Below, one piece after another: positions 27,409 through 35,674 of a stretch of DNA of 64,000 nucleotides. Made by a program: the position numbers and the translations under genes. The DNA lies in assembly GCF_036421855.1 (NCBI RefSeq), contig NZ_JAZGOK010000002.1; one strand, 5' to 3'. Each line of letters begins with the position of its first letter. The stretch's first letter is position 1. The notes under the pieces were generated by a model. The model ran no database searches, had not been told where the DNA came from, and saw nothing but the letters and a program-made list of their open reading frames with translations. Source of the stretch: Georgenia_B sunbinii. Lineage in GTDB: Bacteria > Actinomycetota > Actinomycetes > Actinomycetales > Actinomycetaceae.

Positions 27409-29676
27409 ATGTCGTCACCGTTGGAGCACGCCCACGTCCTCATCACCGGGGCCACCGGATTCGTGGGGCAGGCCGTGCTGGAGCAGCTGCTGGCCGAGTA
27501 CCCCACGACCCGGGTGAGCCTGCTCATCCGTCCTCGCAAGGAGCTCACCGCCGAGCGTCGTGCGCAAAAGCTGCTGCGCAAGCCGGTGTTCAAGAACTGG
27601 CGCCGGCACGTCGGTGAGGACGTCGCGGCTGCCCGGTTCGCCGAGCGCGTCAACGTCATCTCCGGCGACCTCGAGGACGTGCCGGAGCTGCCCACGGACC
27701 TCGACGTCGTCATCCACTCCGCCTCGACGGTCTCCTTCGACCCGCCGGTCGACGAGGCGTTCCAGGCCAACGTCGGCGGCGCCCTGTCGCTGTACGGCGC
27801 GCTGGCGCGGACCGGCTCCTCACCGCACGTCGTCCACGTCTCCACCAGCTACGTCGCCGGGCTGCGCAAGGGCGTGGCCGAGGAGCGTGCGCTGAGCCAC
27901 ACCGTGGACCGGGAAGCAGAGATGCGCTCCGCACTCGCGGCCCGCGCCCAGGCGGAGAAGGCCTCCCGCCGGCCCGACGTCCTCGGCCCGCTGCTGCGAG
28001 AGGCGCAGCGTGAGCACCGGCGGGCCGGTGCGAACGCCGTCGCCGCTGCCACCGAGGACGCCCGCAGCGGCTGGGTGCACGACCAGCTCGTCGAGCACGG
28101 CCTCACCCGTGCGCAGTCGCTCGGCTGGACCGACATCTACACCTTCACCAAGGCGATGGGCGAGCGGGTCGCCGAGGACCTCTGGCGGGGCGCCGGGCAC
28201 CGGCTCTCGGTGGTCCGGCCGACCATCATCGAGTCCTCGCTGCGCACGCCGTACCCGGGCTGGATCGACGGGTTCAAGGTCGCCGACCCGCTCATCGCCG
28301 CCTATGGCCGCGGCCTGCTGCCGGAGTTCCCGGCACTCGCGGACAGCATCCTCGACGTCATCCCGGTCGACTTCGTCGTCAACGCGATCCTCGCGGCTGC
28401 AGCAGCACCGCCGGCCGCCGGGGAGGCGAGCTACTACCAGGTGTCCTCGGGCATCACGAACCCGCTGCGCTTCGGCCAGCTCTACCAGCTCGTCCGCGAG
28501 TACTTCTCCGCGCACCCGCTGCGCGACGCCACCGGCTCGCTGGTCTCCGTGCCGTCCTGGTCGTTCCCGCACCGCGGTGCGGTCGAGCGCGCCCTCGGCC
28601 GTCGCGAGCAGCTGGTGGACATCGCCGACCGCGCCGTCGGGCGGCTGCCGGCCAACCCGCGCACCCGGGAGTGGATCTCCTCGCTGTACAAGGCCCGGCG
28701 TGACCTGGGCACGCTGCGCAAGTTCACCTCGCTCTACCAGCCGTACACCCAGACCGAGGTGATCTTCGACGACGCCCGCACCCGGGAGCTGCACGCCTCG
28801 CTGCCGGCCGACCGGCAGGCAAAGTTCGGTTTCGACGTCAACGACATCGACTGGTCGCACTACCTGCAGCAGGTCCACATCCCGAACGTGCCCGGCCTCA
28901 TGCGTGAGTCGCGCGGCAGCGCCACCACCGCGGCCCAGCAGCCGCTGCCGCAGCGCGACGACGTCGTGGCGGTCTTCGACCTGCAACGCACCGTTCTCGC
29001 CGCCACCCTCGTCGAGCAGTACCTCTGGGTGGAGCTCGCGACGCAGCCGCCCGCGTCCTGGCCGAAGTCGCTGGCCAACCTCGTGGCGCTGGGCCCGCGA
29101 TACCTGCAGGCCGAGCAGCGCGACCGCGGTGACTTCATCCGCACCTTCATGCGCCGGTACGCGGGCATCGACGAGGCCGAGCTGCGTGCCGCGATCGCCG
29201 AGCACGTGCAGGACTCGTTGCGCCGTGACGTGCTCACCGAGGCCGTCGAGCGGATCCGTGCCCACCGTGCCGCCGGGCACCGCACCGTGCTGGTCACCGG
29301 GGAGATCGGCGTCTTCGTCGAGCCTCTCGCGGGACTGTTCGACGTCGTCGTCGCCGGCACGATGGAGACTGGGGACGACGGCCGCTGGACCGGTCACCTG
29401 GAGACCTCACCGCTCGTCGGGGAGGCCCGGGCCGCGTGGCTCACCCGGTACGGCCGCGACGAGGGGCTCGACCTCTCGGCGTCCTACGCCTACGGCGACG
29501 CCTACGCCGACCGGCCGTGGCTCGAGGTCGTCGGCCGGCCGAACGTGGTCAACCCCGATGCCCAGCTCTACCGCTACGCGCGCGCCCAGCGGTGGCCGGT
29601 CCACACCTGGACCACCACCCTCGAGGGCCGCCTCACCCCGGTGGTGCGCAGCCTGAGCCGGGCCCGGCAGTCATGA
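27409..29676 (+). CDS. Fatty acyl-CoA reductase / HAD-IB-like fusion protein
   Basis: 755 residues, two modules. Residues 1 to about 480 are an extended-SDR reductase of the fatty acyl-CoA reductase (NAD_binding_4) type: GATGFVG at 14-20, and the catalytic YxxxK as Y244-TFT-K248. Such enzymes turn acyl-CoA into fatty aldehyde or alcohol. From about 515 a HAD-IB phosphatase-like module follows; the nucleophile D524 is present, but the second Asp of the DxD motif is Gln526 (FDLQRT), so phosphatase activity is doubtful. The later motifs (VTGEIG, YGDAYADRPWL) are intact. Its stop overlaps the SDR gene (ATGA). In context it would supply fatty alcohol for ether-bond formation; alternatively it makes wax-ester precursors. 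Confidence 0.82.
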   Translation: MSSPLEHAHVLITGATGFVGQAVLEQLLAEYPTTRVSLLIRPRKELTAERRAQKLLRKPVFKNWRRHVGEDVAAARFAERVNVISGDLEDVPELPTDLDVVIHSASTVSFDPPVDEAFQANVGGALSLYGALARTGSSPHVVHVSTSYVAGLRKGVAEERALSHTVDREAEMRSALAARAQAEKASRRPDVLGPLLREAQREHRRAGANAVAAATEDARSGWVHDQLVEHGLTRAQSLGWTDIYTFTKAMGERVAEDLWRGAGHRLSVVRPTIIESSLRTPYPGWIDGFKVADPLIAAYGRGLLPEFPALADSILDVIPVDFVVNAILAAAAAPPAAGEASYYQVSSGITNPLRFGQLYQLVREYFSAHPLRDATGSLVSVPSWSFPHRGAVERALGRREQLVDIADRAVGRLPANPRTREWISSLYKARRDLGTLRKFTSLYQPYTQTEVIFDDARTRELHASLPADRQAKFGFDVNDIDWSHYLQQVHIPNVPGLMRESRGSATTAAQQPLPQRDDVVAVFDLQRTVLAATLVEQYLWVELATQPPASWPKSLANLVALGPRYLQAEQRDRGDFIRTFMRRYAGIDEAELRAAIAEHVQDSLRRDVLTEAVERIRAHRAAGHRTVLVTGEIGVFVEPLAGLFDVVVAGTMETGDDGRWTGHLETSPLVGEARAAWLTRYGRDEGLDLSASYAYGDAYADRPWLEVVGRPNVVNPDAQLYRYARAQRWPVHTWTTTLEGRLTPVVRSLSRARQS

Positions 29677-30452
29677 CGGTGCTCACCGGGCGTGCGCTGG
29701 TCACCGGCGGCACGTCGGGCCTCGGCCTGGAGTTCGCTCGTGCGCTGGCGGCGCGGGGCTGCTCCCTGGTGATCGTCGCCCGAGACGCCGAGCGGCTCGC
29801 GAAGACGGCCGACCAGCTGCGGTGGCGCTACGGTGTCGAGGTGGAGACGCTGGTGGCGGACCTGGCCGCTCGCGACGACGTCGACGTGGTCGCGGCGCGG
29901 CTGACCGACGCCGGCTCCCCGGTGGACATCCTCGTCAACAACGCCGGCCACGGCCTGCACGTCCCGCTGCTCGCCGAGGACACCAGCCCCATCGAGCAGG
30001 CGCACGACGTCATGATCCGGGCGGTGCTCGTCCTCGGCGGCGCCGCCGGCCGGGCGATGGTCGCGCGTGGCCGCGGCGTCATCATCAACGTCGGATCGGT
30101 CGCCGGCCTCATCCCGATGGGTGCCTACTCCGCGCTCAAGGCCTGGGTGCGCACCTACTCCGAGTCGCTCTCGGTCGAGCTCGCCGGCACCGGGGTGCAG
30201 GCCACCGCGCTGCTGCCCGGCTGGGTCCGCACCGAGTTCCACGGCCGGGCCGGCATCCGCACCGGGTCCATCCCGAACGTCCTCTGGCTCGAGGCCGACC
30301 GGGTGGTCGCCGACGCGCTCACCGCCGTCGAGAAGGGCAAGATCCGCACGGTCCCCTCGACCCGCTTCGCCGTGCTCGCGTTCCTCGCCGAGCACGCCCC
30401 GCGGCCGCTCGTGCGCCGCGCGACGCAGCTGATCAAGGGAGGACGGGCGTGA
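29673..30452 (+). CDS. Short-chain dehydrogenase/reductase
   Basis: Classical SDR of 259 residues. NAD(P)-binding TGGTSGLG at 11-18, NNAG at 89-92, catalytic Ser142, Tyr152 and Lys156 (GSVAG...AYSALK). The Arg at 37 (VARDAERL) after the second strand favours NADPH. The substrate cannot be told from sequence; the place between an acyl-CoA reductase and a PlsC gene, two genes before an alkyl-DHAP-synthase-like gene, makes a role as acyl/alkyl-DHAP reductase attractive. The C-terminal tail (VRRATQLIKGG) is basic and amphipathic and could touch the membrane. It overlaps both neighbours by 4 bases. Confidence 0.87.
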   Translation: MTVLTGRALVTGGTSGLGLEFARALAARGCSLVIVARDAERLAKTADQLRWRYGVEVETLVADLAARDDVDVVAARLTDAGSPVDILVNNAGHGLHVPLLAEDTSPIEQAHDVMIRAVLVLGGAAGRAMVARGRGVIINVGSVAGLIPMGAYSALKAWVRTYSESLSVELAGTGVQATALLPGWVRTEFHGRAGIRTGSIPNVLWLEADRVVADALTAVEKGKIRTVPSTRFAVLAFLAEHAPRPLVRRATQLIKGGRA

Positions 30453-31231
30453 GCAACGACGACGCCACCGACCCTCGGCGCGAGGACCCCAGCCCCGGGG
30501 AGACGCTGCGCCGCTACCACGCCGGGTGGCACCGGTCGCTGCGCTTCGTCGCGCAGCGGATGGTGCTGCGCCCGGTCGTCTCGGCCGTCACGAGCACCAA
30601 GGTGGAGGGCACCGACAACGTCGACGGCGTCGACGGACCGTTCGTGCTGGTCGCCAACCACAACAGCCACCTCGACACCGCCGTCATCGTCGCCCACCTG
30701 CCCTACCGGCTGGTCAAGCACCTCGCGGTGGGCGCCGCGGCGGACTATTTCTACGCGCGCTGGTGGATCAAGGCGACCACCTCGCTGTTCTTCAACACCT
30801 ACCCCATCGCGCGCAGCGGCGGAGCGAAGCGGCGCGGCAAGGGCATGTCCTGGCGCCTGGTGAGCGAGGGTGTGCCGGTCATGCTGTTCCCGGAGGGCAC
30901 CCGCTCCCGGGACGGGTCGATGCGGCCGTTCAAGCCCGGTGCTGCGGCGCTGGCGATCACCGCGACGATCCCCTGCGTGCCGGTCGCGCTGCTGGGCACG
31001 CACGAGGCGATGCCGGTGGGCAGGGCCTGGCCCGCACCGGGACGCCCCGACGTCCGGGTACTCGTCGGCCGACCGATGCGCCCCCGCCCCGGGGAGCGGC
31101 CACGGGAGTTCAGCGACCGGGTAGCTGCCCGGATCTCGACGATGATGACGATGCAGACGCCGTACGTCCTCGACGACGGTTCAACACCGCGGCCCGGGGA
31201 GACCGGGACCGCCCAGGAGGAGGCCTCGTGA
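30449..31231 (+). CDS. 1-acyl-glycerol-3-phosphate acyltransferase family (PlsC), operon copy
   Basis: Membrane-associated acyltransferase of 260 residues. The HX4D catalytic motif is H71-NSHL-D76 and the phosphate-binding motif FPEGTRS is at 148-154. Start GTG overlaps the SDR stop (GTGA) and has GGAGG nearby. Family members transfer acyl chains to glycerol-3-phosphate-type acceptors; beside an alkyl-DHAP-synthase-like gene, dihydroxyacetone phosphate is a plausible acceptor. A second PlsC gene (39052-39900) lies elsewhere in the window and resembles the housekeeping Rv2182c-type enzyme, so this copy looks specialised for the operon. Confidence 0.88.
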   Translation: MSNDDATDPRREDPSPGETLRRYHAGWHRSLRFVAQRMVLRPVVSAVTSTKVEGTDNVDGVDGPFVLVANHNSHLDTAVIVAHLPYRLVKHLAVGAAADYFYARWWIKATTSLFFNTYPIARSGGAKRRGKGMSWRLVSEGVPVMLFPEGTRSRDGSMRPFKPGAAALAITATIPCVPVALLGTHEAMPVGRAWPAPGRPDVRVLVGRPMRPRPGERPREFSDRVAARISTMMTMQTPYVLDDGSTPRPGETGTAQEEAS

Positions 31232-32916
31232 AGGGTGTCGCGCACCAGAAGTGGTGGGGATGGGGAGTCGAGGGCGTTGCCTTCAACTACCGGGACAAGC
31301 CGAAGATGGCGCCGTTCGTCCTGGAGAAGATCGGCCTGGACCTCGGCAAGCCGGCCACCCCGCCACCGTCCTTCGAGGACCTGCAGGTGCCGGCCTCCCG
31401 ACTCCCCGAGGACCTCGGTGCGGCGCTGGCCGACGCCGTGGGCGCCGACCGCGTCGTGGTGGACGACCTCGACCGGGTGGTGCACACCTACGGCAAGGGC
31501 CTGGCTGACCTCGTGAAGATCCGGGCCGGCGTGCTGCCCCGCGTGCCCGACGTCATCGTCTACCCCGCCGACGAGGACGAGGTCCGCGCGGTGGTGGACA
31601 CGGTGGTCGCCGCCGGCGCGGTGCTCATCCCGTTCGGCGGTGGCTCGAACATCTCCGGGTCGCTCACGCCCCCGGTCGACGAGGAGCGCCCCGTCGTCTC
31701 CCTCGACCTCGGGCGCCTCAACCGGGTGCTGGAGATCGACGAGGACGCCGGGCTGGCTCGGATCCAGGCCGGTGCGCTCGGACCCGACCTCGAGGACCAG
31801 CTCAACAACCGCGGCTGGACGATGGGTCACCAGCCCGACAGCTTCCGCCACTCCACCCTCGGCGGCTGGATCGCGACGCGGTCCTCGGGCATGCAGTCCG
31901 ACAAGTACGGCGACATCGCCGACATCACCCGCGGCCTGCGCGCGGTGCTGCCCGGCAAGGTCGTCGTGCTGCGGCCGCTGCCCAGCTACTCCTCCGGACC
32001 CAGCGTCCGCGAGATGATCCTCGGCTCCGAGGGACGCCTGGGCGTCATCACCGAGGCATGGGTCAACGTCCATCGGATGCCGGAGAACCGGGACATCATC
32101 GCCTACCTCTTCCCCAACTGGGGCAACGCGATCAAGGCGATGCACGCGATCTCGGTCTCCGACGCGGCGCCCACCGTCACCCGAGTCTCGGACTCCAACG
32201 AGACGTCGTTCTCCCTCGCCACCCAGAAGGCGTCCAAGGGCGTCAAGGGCAAGGTGCAGGGCGCGCTGTTCGACGTCCTCGAGCGCCGTGGCTGGGACCT
32301 GACCAAGGCATGCCTGTCCTACGTCGGCTACGAGGGCGGCACCGCGAAGACCAAGGCCGAGAAGGCGATCATCGGCAAGATCATCCGGCAGCACGGCGGC
32401 ATCAAGCTCGGCCGCGGTCCCGGCGCGCTGTACGACCAGAAGAAGTTCGACACCCCGTACCTGCGTGACTTCCTGCTCGACATCGGCGCTCTCGGTGACG
32501 TGTCCGAGACCGCCATGCCGTGGTCTCGGATCATGAACCTCTACAGCCAGACCGTCCGGGCGGCGAAGGAGGCCTACGCGTCGCTGGGGGTGCAGGGGTA
32601 CGTCATGTGCCACCTGTCGCACAGCTATCACTCCGGGGCCTGCCTCTACTTCACCTTCGCGTTCGCGCCGGGCCACGAGGGCGCCGAGGAGCAGCTCGAG
32701 CAGTACTGGGTGGTCAAGCGGGCGATCCAGCAGTCGTTCGTCGACCACGGCGGCACCATCTCCCACCACCACGGGGTCGGGACCGACCACGCGCCGTGGC
32801 TCGAGGAAGACATCTCCCCCGCCGGCGTCGACCTCCAGGTGGCGCTGATGCGCGGCGTCGACCCGGACCGTCAGCTCAACCCCGGAACGATCCTCCCGCC
32901 GCACCGCGAGTGGTGA
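31228..32916 (+). CDS. agpS: Alkyl-dihydroxyacetonephosphate synthase-like FAD flavoprotein
   Basis: 562 residues of the VAO/PCMH flavoprotein family, and within it closest to alkyl-DHAP synthase (AGPS), which exchanges the acyl chain of acyl-DHAP for a fatty alcohol and so creates the ether bond. AGPS-specific marks: N-terminal KWWGWG, FAD loop PFGGGSN (135-141), GHQPDS (200-205), TRSSGMQSDKYG, the SYHSGACLYFTFAF segment and the HHH motif in SHHHGVG (513-515). GTG start overlaps the PlsC stop with GGAGG upstream. It is the last gene of the operon, followed by a strong terminator. M. tuberculosis carries a homologue annotated agpS; activity in bacteria is little studied. Confidence 0.85.
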   Translation: MKGVAHQKWWGWGVEGVAFNYRDKPKMAPFVLEKIGLDLGKPATPPPSFEDLQVPASRLPEDLGAALADAVGADRVVVDDLDRVVHTYGKGLADLVKIRAGVLPRVPDVIVYPADEDEVRAVVDTVVAAGAVLIPFGGGSNISGSLTPPVDEERPVVSLDLGRLNRVLEIDEDAGLARIQAGALGPDLEDQLNNRGWTMGHQPDSFRHSTLGGWIATRSSGMQSDKYGDIADITRGLRAVLPGKVVVLRPLPSYSSGPSVREMILGSEGRLGVITEAWVNVHRMPENRDIIAYLFPNWGNAIKAMHAISVSDAAPTVTRVSDSNETSFSLATQKASKGVKGKVQGALFDVLERRGWDLTKACLSYVGYEGGTAKTKAEKAIIGKIIRQHGGIKLGRGPGALYDQKKFDTPYLRDFLLDIGALGDVSETAMPWSRIMNLYSQTVRAAKEAYASLGVQGYVMCHLSHSYHSGACLYFTFAFAPGHEGAEEQLEQYWVVKRAIQQSFVDHGGTISHHHGVGTDHAPWLEEDISPAGVDLQVALMRGVDPDRQLNPGTILPPHREW

Positions 32917-32920
32917 GGCG

Positions 32921-32963
32921 GCCGTCGTCCGGCGCGGGCCGCGTGCCCGCGCCGGACGACGGC
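32921..32963. terminator. Bidirectional terminator between agpS-like gene and MFS gene
   Basis: Perfect 19-bp stem (32921-32939 with 32945-32963), 5-base loop, 4 bases past the agpS-like stop and 8 bases from the converging MFS gene. Confidence 0.88.
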
Positions 32964-32970
32964 TGGGGAG

Positions 32971-34239
32971 TCACGCCGTCGACCGTGCGAGATCGGCGCG
33001 GTGACCCGCCTTGTGGCGCGACGGGACACCTCGGCCGAGCAGCACGGAGCCGATGACCGCGAGCAGCGCCGGAGCCAGAGCCAGCAGCGGGAGCGCAGCG
33101 GTCGACCACAGGGCGACCGCACCGCTGCCGGCGGCCGCCCCGAGGGCCAGTCCGAGGTTCATCGCGACCGGCATGAGCGTGCCCGCGGTCGCGCGGTGCT
33201 CGCTACCCGCCAGTGCCATCACCCTTGCCTGCACCGCCGGACCGACCGCGCCGACCGCAAGCCCCCATACCGCGATGACGAGCACGTCAACAGCGCCGTG
33301 GTGCCCGAGCGCCGGCAGCCCCGAGAGGCTGATGGCCATCGCCAGCGCGACCACGACCAGGACGCCAGTGGGGTACCGGTCACTGGTGACGCCGACGAAC
33401 CCAACCCCACCGGCCCCGACCAGCCCGAAGAGCAGCAGTAGGACAGGCGTGGGTACGGCACTCGGCTCGAGCAGCTCCGCGACGAAGGTGAACGGCGCGA
33501 AGTGCGCGACGAGGAGCAGCCCACCCACTCCTGCGGTGGCGAGGACGGGCCACAGCGCTCGGCGCGACGACGTTGCCGCGACCTTGTCGTCGTCGTCACC
33601 CACCACGACCGGGTACCGCTGCAGCACCACGACGACGGCCACCGCGGCGATCAGGCCCAGCACACCGATCCCGGCGAACGGGGCCCGCCAGCCGGCGAGC
33701 TCGGCGACGGCGTTCCCAGCCGGGATGGCGGCGACGGTGCCGAGCATCCCGCCGAAGAGGACGATGGCCGTGGCGCGGGCGATCCGCTGCTCCGGCACGA
33801 TCGAGGCGGCGTGGGCGTTGATCGTCGACCACAGCAGGCCGGTGGCCCCTGCTGCGACGAGGCGCGAGGCCATGGCCGAGCCGTATGTGTCCGCCGTCGC
33901 GGTCACCAGGGTGGCCACCCCGAAGACCGTGAGCGCACCGGCGATCACGGTGGGTCGGTCCAGCCGCGCCGTGAGCCGGGTCAGCGGGAAGCTCGCCACC
34001 ACCACCGTCGCGGCCCAGGCCGAGACGAGGAGCCCGGCCCGAGCCAGCGACACGTCCAGGTCGGTGGCCATCGCCGGGAGCACGGCGGTCGGCATCATCT
34101 CGCCGCTGACCACGACGAGCACGGTCAGCGCCATGGTCACCAACGCTGCCCACGGCAGTCGCTCCACGGCGTCGACCGCGGGCCGGGTATCGGCGGCGGG
34201 CTGCGTGTAGCGCCGTCCGTCCTGCTGCTGTGCGTCCAT
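32971..34239 (-). CDS. MFS transporter (drug/metabolite exporter type)
   Basis: Twelve-helix major facilitator protein of about 422 residues. The N-terminal half has the DHA1-like segment SGEMMPTAVLPAMATDL and, after helix 2, the motif A region TRLTARLDRP; the SxxxAxxxA-like helices and a central charged loop (GDDDDKVAATSSRR) are visible. Members include AraJ/chloramphenicol-type exporters. It diverges from a MerR regulator across a 58-base region containing an operator-like palindrome inside a 20-base promoter spacer, so expression is probably induced by an effector of that regulator, perhaps the exported compound. ATG 34239 is chosen because TAGCAT lies seven bases upstream. Confidence 0.88.
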   Translation of the reverse strand: MDAQQQDGRRYTQPAADTRPAVDAVERLPWAALVTMALTVLVVVSGEMMPTAVLPAMATDLDVSLARAGLLVSAWAATVVVASFPLTRLTARLDRPTVIAGALTVFGVATLVTATADTYGSAMASRLVAAGATGLLWSTINAHAASIVPEQRIARATAIVLFGGMLGTVAAIPAGNAVAELAGWRAPFAGIGVLGLIAAVAVVVVLQRYPVVVGDDDDKVAATSSRRALWPVLATAGVGGLLLVAHFAPFTFVAELLEPSAVPTPVLLLLFGLVGAGGVGFVGVTSDRYPTGVLVVVALAMAISLSGLPALGHHGAVDVLVIAVWGLAVGAVGPAVQARVMALAGSEHRATAGTLMPVAMNLGLALGAAAGSGAVALWSTAALPLLALAPALLAVIGSVLLGRGVPSRHKAGHRADLARSTA

Positions 34240-34246
34240 GACCCAG

Positions 34247-34278
34247 ATGCTAAAGTCTGACATTAATGTCAATGTCAA
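34247..34278 (-). promoter_or_regulatory. MerR-type promoter/operator of the MFS gene
   Basis: On the minus strand: -35 TTGACA (34273-34278) and -10 TAGCAT (34247-34252) with an over-long 20-base spacer. The spacer holds TGACATTAATGTCA, a perfect 14-bp palindrome (34258-34271). This is the layout of promoters that MerR proteins activate by twisting DNA. Confidence 0.7.
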
Positions 34279-34297
34279 GCCCCGAGGACGTGCGGCG

Positions 34298-34678
34298 ATG
34301 AAGATCGGTGAGCTGGCCCACCGGACCGGGGTTGCGCCCCGGCTGCTGCGCTACTACGAGCAGCAGTGCCTCATCACCGCGGCGCGTTCGGACAACGGCT
34401 ACCGCGCCTATGCGGAGTCGGATGTCGAGCGGGTCGTACGGGTCGCTGGCCTCGTCCGCTCCGGTGTTCCCACCAGGCTGGTCCGGGCGATCCTCGACCT
34501 CGAGAACGTCGGCTCCGCCGAGCTGGCCGCGACCTGCTCCCGTAACGTCGCAGAACAGCTCGCCGTGGAGCTGGCGGAGATCGAGAGCCGGATCGCCTGC
34601 CTGACCCAGAGCCGCGACACGATCCGCGGCTTCCTCGAACAGACCGAGCACAGCGCCGTGCTCAGCCCCACGCCCTGA
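34298..34678 (+). CDS. MerR family transcriptional regulator
   Basis: 126 residues. N-terminal winged helix with the MerR signature MKIGELAHRTGVAPRLLRYY and NGYRAYAESDVERV, then a long dimerisation helix (about 80-115) containing RIACLTQSRDTIRGFL. A single Cys in the effector part (LAATCSRN, plus RIACLT) is not a metal-binding set like MerR or CueR, so an organic ligand is more likely. It faces the MFS exporter gene and the shared region holds its probable operator. GAGGA lies about 10 bases before ATG 34298. Confidence 0.92.
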   Translation: MKIGELAHRTGVAPRLLRYYEQQCLITAARSDNGYRAYAESDVERVVRVAGLVRSGVPTRLVRAILDLENVGSAELAATCSRNVAEQLAVELAEIESRIACLTQSRDTIRGFLEQTEHSAVLSPTP

Positions 34679-34685
34679 CCCGAGC

Positions 34686-35570
34686 CTAGCCAGCGACCTG
34701 GAGCACGAAGTCGGTCCGCGGTGAGCGGACCGTGAACCCCACTCGCTGCAGCGTCGCCCGGACCGGTGCGTTGGCGACCGCCACACTGGCGGTCGCCTCG
34801 CCCACTCCGGCCGCCGCCGTCGCCGCGAGCATCGCCCTGCTCAGAGCCACACCCACGCCCCGGCGGCGGGCCACCGGCGCCACCCCGAGGTATCCGAGGC
34901 ACCAGTCGTCGGGGTACGGCTGGATCGCGGCGATGCCGTCGAGCCCCTCGGGTCCGAGGTGGGCGAGCCACGGTACCGACAACGCGCCACCCGACATCAT
35001 GTCGCGGTACGCGACGGCGGCGTCCCGGGCGCCCAGCGCGGCAACCTGGTCCCGGTCGTAGTCGTCGAGGCTCTCAGCCATCGCGGCGGCGATCACCGTC
35101 ACCACCCGCGGGTCGGACGGACCCACCTCGACGACGTCGTCCGGCCGTGCGGTGACGACCGGCTGCGCCGTCAGCTCGAGACGGTCACCGTCCGGTGACC
35201 AGCCAGCAGCGACGAGCGCCGCACGCTTCTGCCGCGGTGCGGGCTCGTCGGCGTCGACCACCGTCGTCTCCACGGCCGCAAGGCCTGCCGACCGGGCTGC
35301 CTCTGCGACGCCGTCGAGCAGCACGCGGTACACGCCTTCGATGTCGGATCCGTCGGGCGGGACCTGGAAGGCGTGGGCGAGGTTGGTACCGCCCGGCAGG
35401 CTGATGATCGTGACCCGGCCGACGTCTGTGCCGTCGATGTCGGCGACCATCAGATGCGCAGGACGGACCGAACCGCGAGCGAGGTGCACCTGCAGCCCCG
35501 CCAGGTCCGCCGCCGGATCGGGTGCGAGCTCGCTGAAGCGCTCGGGTGTCGCCGTGGAGAGGTGGACCAT
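34686..35570 (-). CDS. GNAT family N-acetyltransferase
   Basis: About 294 residues. The C-terminal half is a clear GNAT domain: LGYLGVAPVARRRGVGVALSRAML with the acetyl-CoA loop RRRGVGVAL, then NAPVRATLQRVGFT. The N-terminal half (LMVADIDGTDVGRVTIIS) looks like a second, degenerate GNAT fold. ATG 35570 has GAGGAG 9 bases upstream; a GTG at 35597 overlaps a double inverted repeat that is more likely an operator. Substrate unknown. It converges on merR with 7 bases between stops. Confidence 0.82.
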   Translation of the reverse strand: MVHLSTATPERFSELAPDPAADLAGLQVHLARGSVRPAHLMVADIDGTDVGRVTIISLPGGTNLAHAFQVPPDGSDIEGVYRVLLDGVAEAARSAGLAAVETTVVDADEPAPRQKRAALVAAGWSPDGDRLELTAQPVVTARPDDVVEVGPSDPRVVTVIAAAMAESLDDYDRDQVAALGARDAAVAYRDMMSGGALSVPWLAHLGPEGLDGIAAIQPYPDDWCLGYLGVAPVARRRGVGVALSRAMLAATAAAGVGEATASVAVANAPVRATLQRVGFTVRSPRTDFVLQVAG

Positions 35571-35592
35571 GGAGAGCTGCTCCTCGTCAGGT

Positions 35593-35621
35593 GTCACGGC
35601 GTGACGGTGTCACAGTGTGAC
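35593..35621. promoter_or_regulatory. Double inverted repeat GTCAC-N3-GTGAC upstream of the GNAT gene
   Basis: Two copies of the dyad GTCAC-N3-GTGAC (35593-35605 and 35609-35621), 16 bases centre to centre, directly before the gene. Looks like a tandem operator; the binding protein is not known. Confidence 0.5.
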
Positions 35622-35674
35622 GGCCCACGTTAACGAGCGGCAGTGCCTTCGACCAGCTGTTATCTCGCCGCCGG

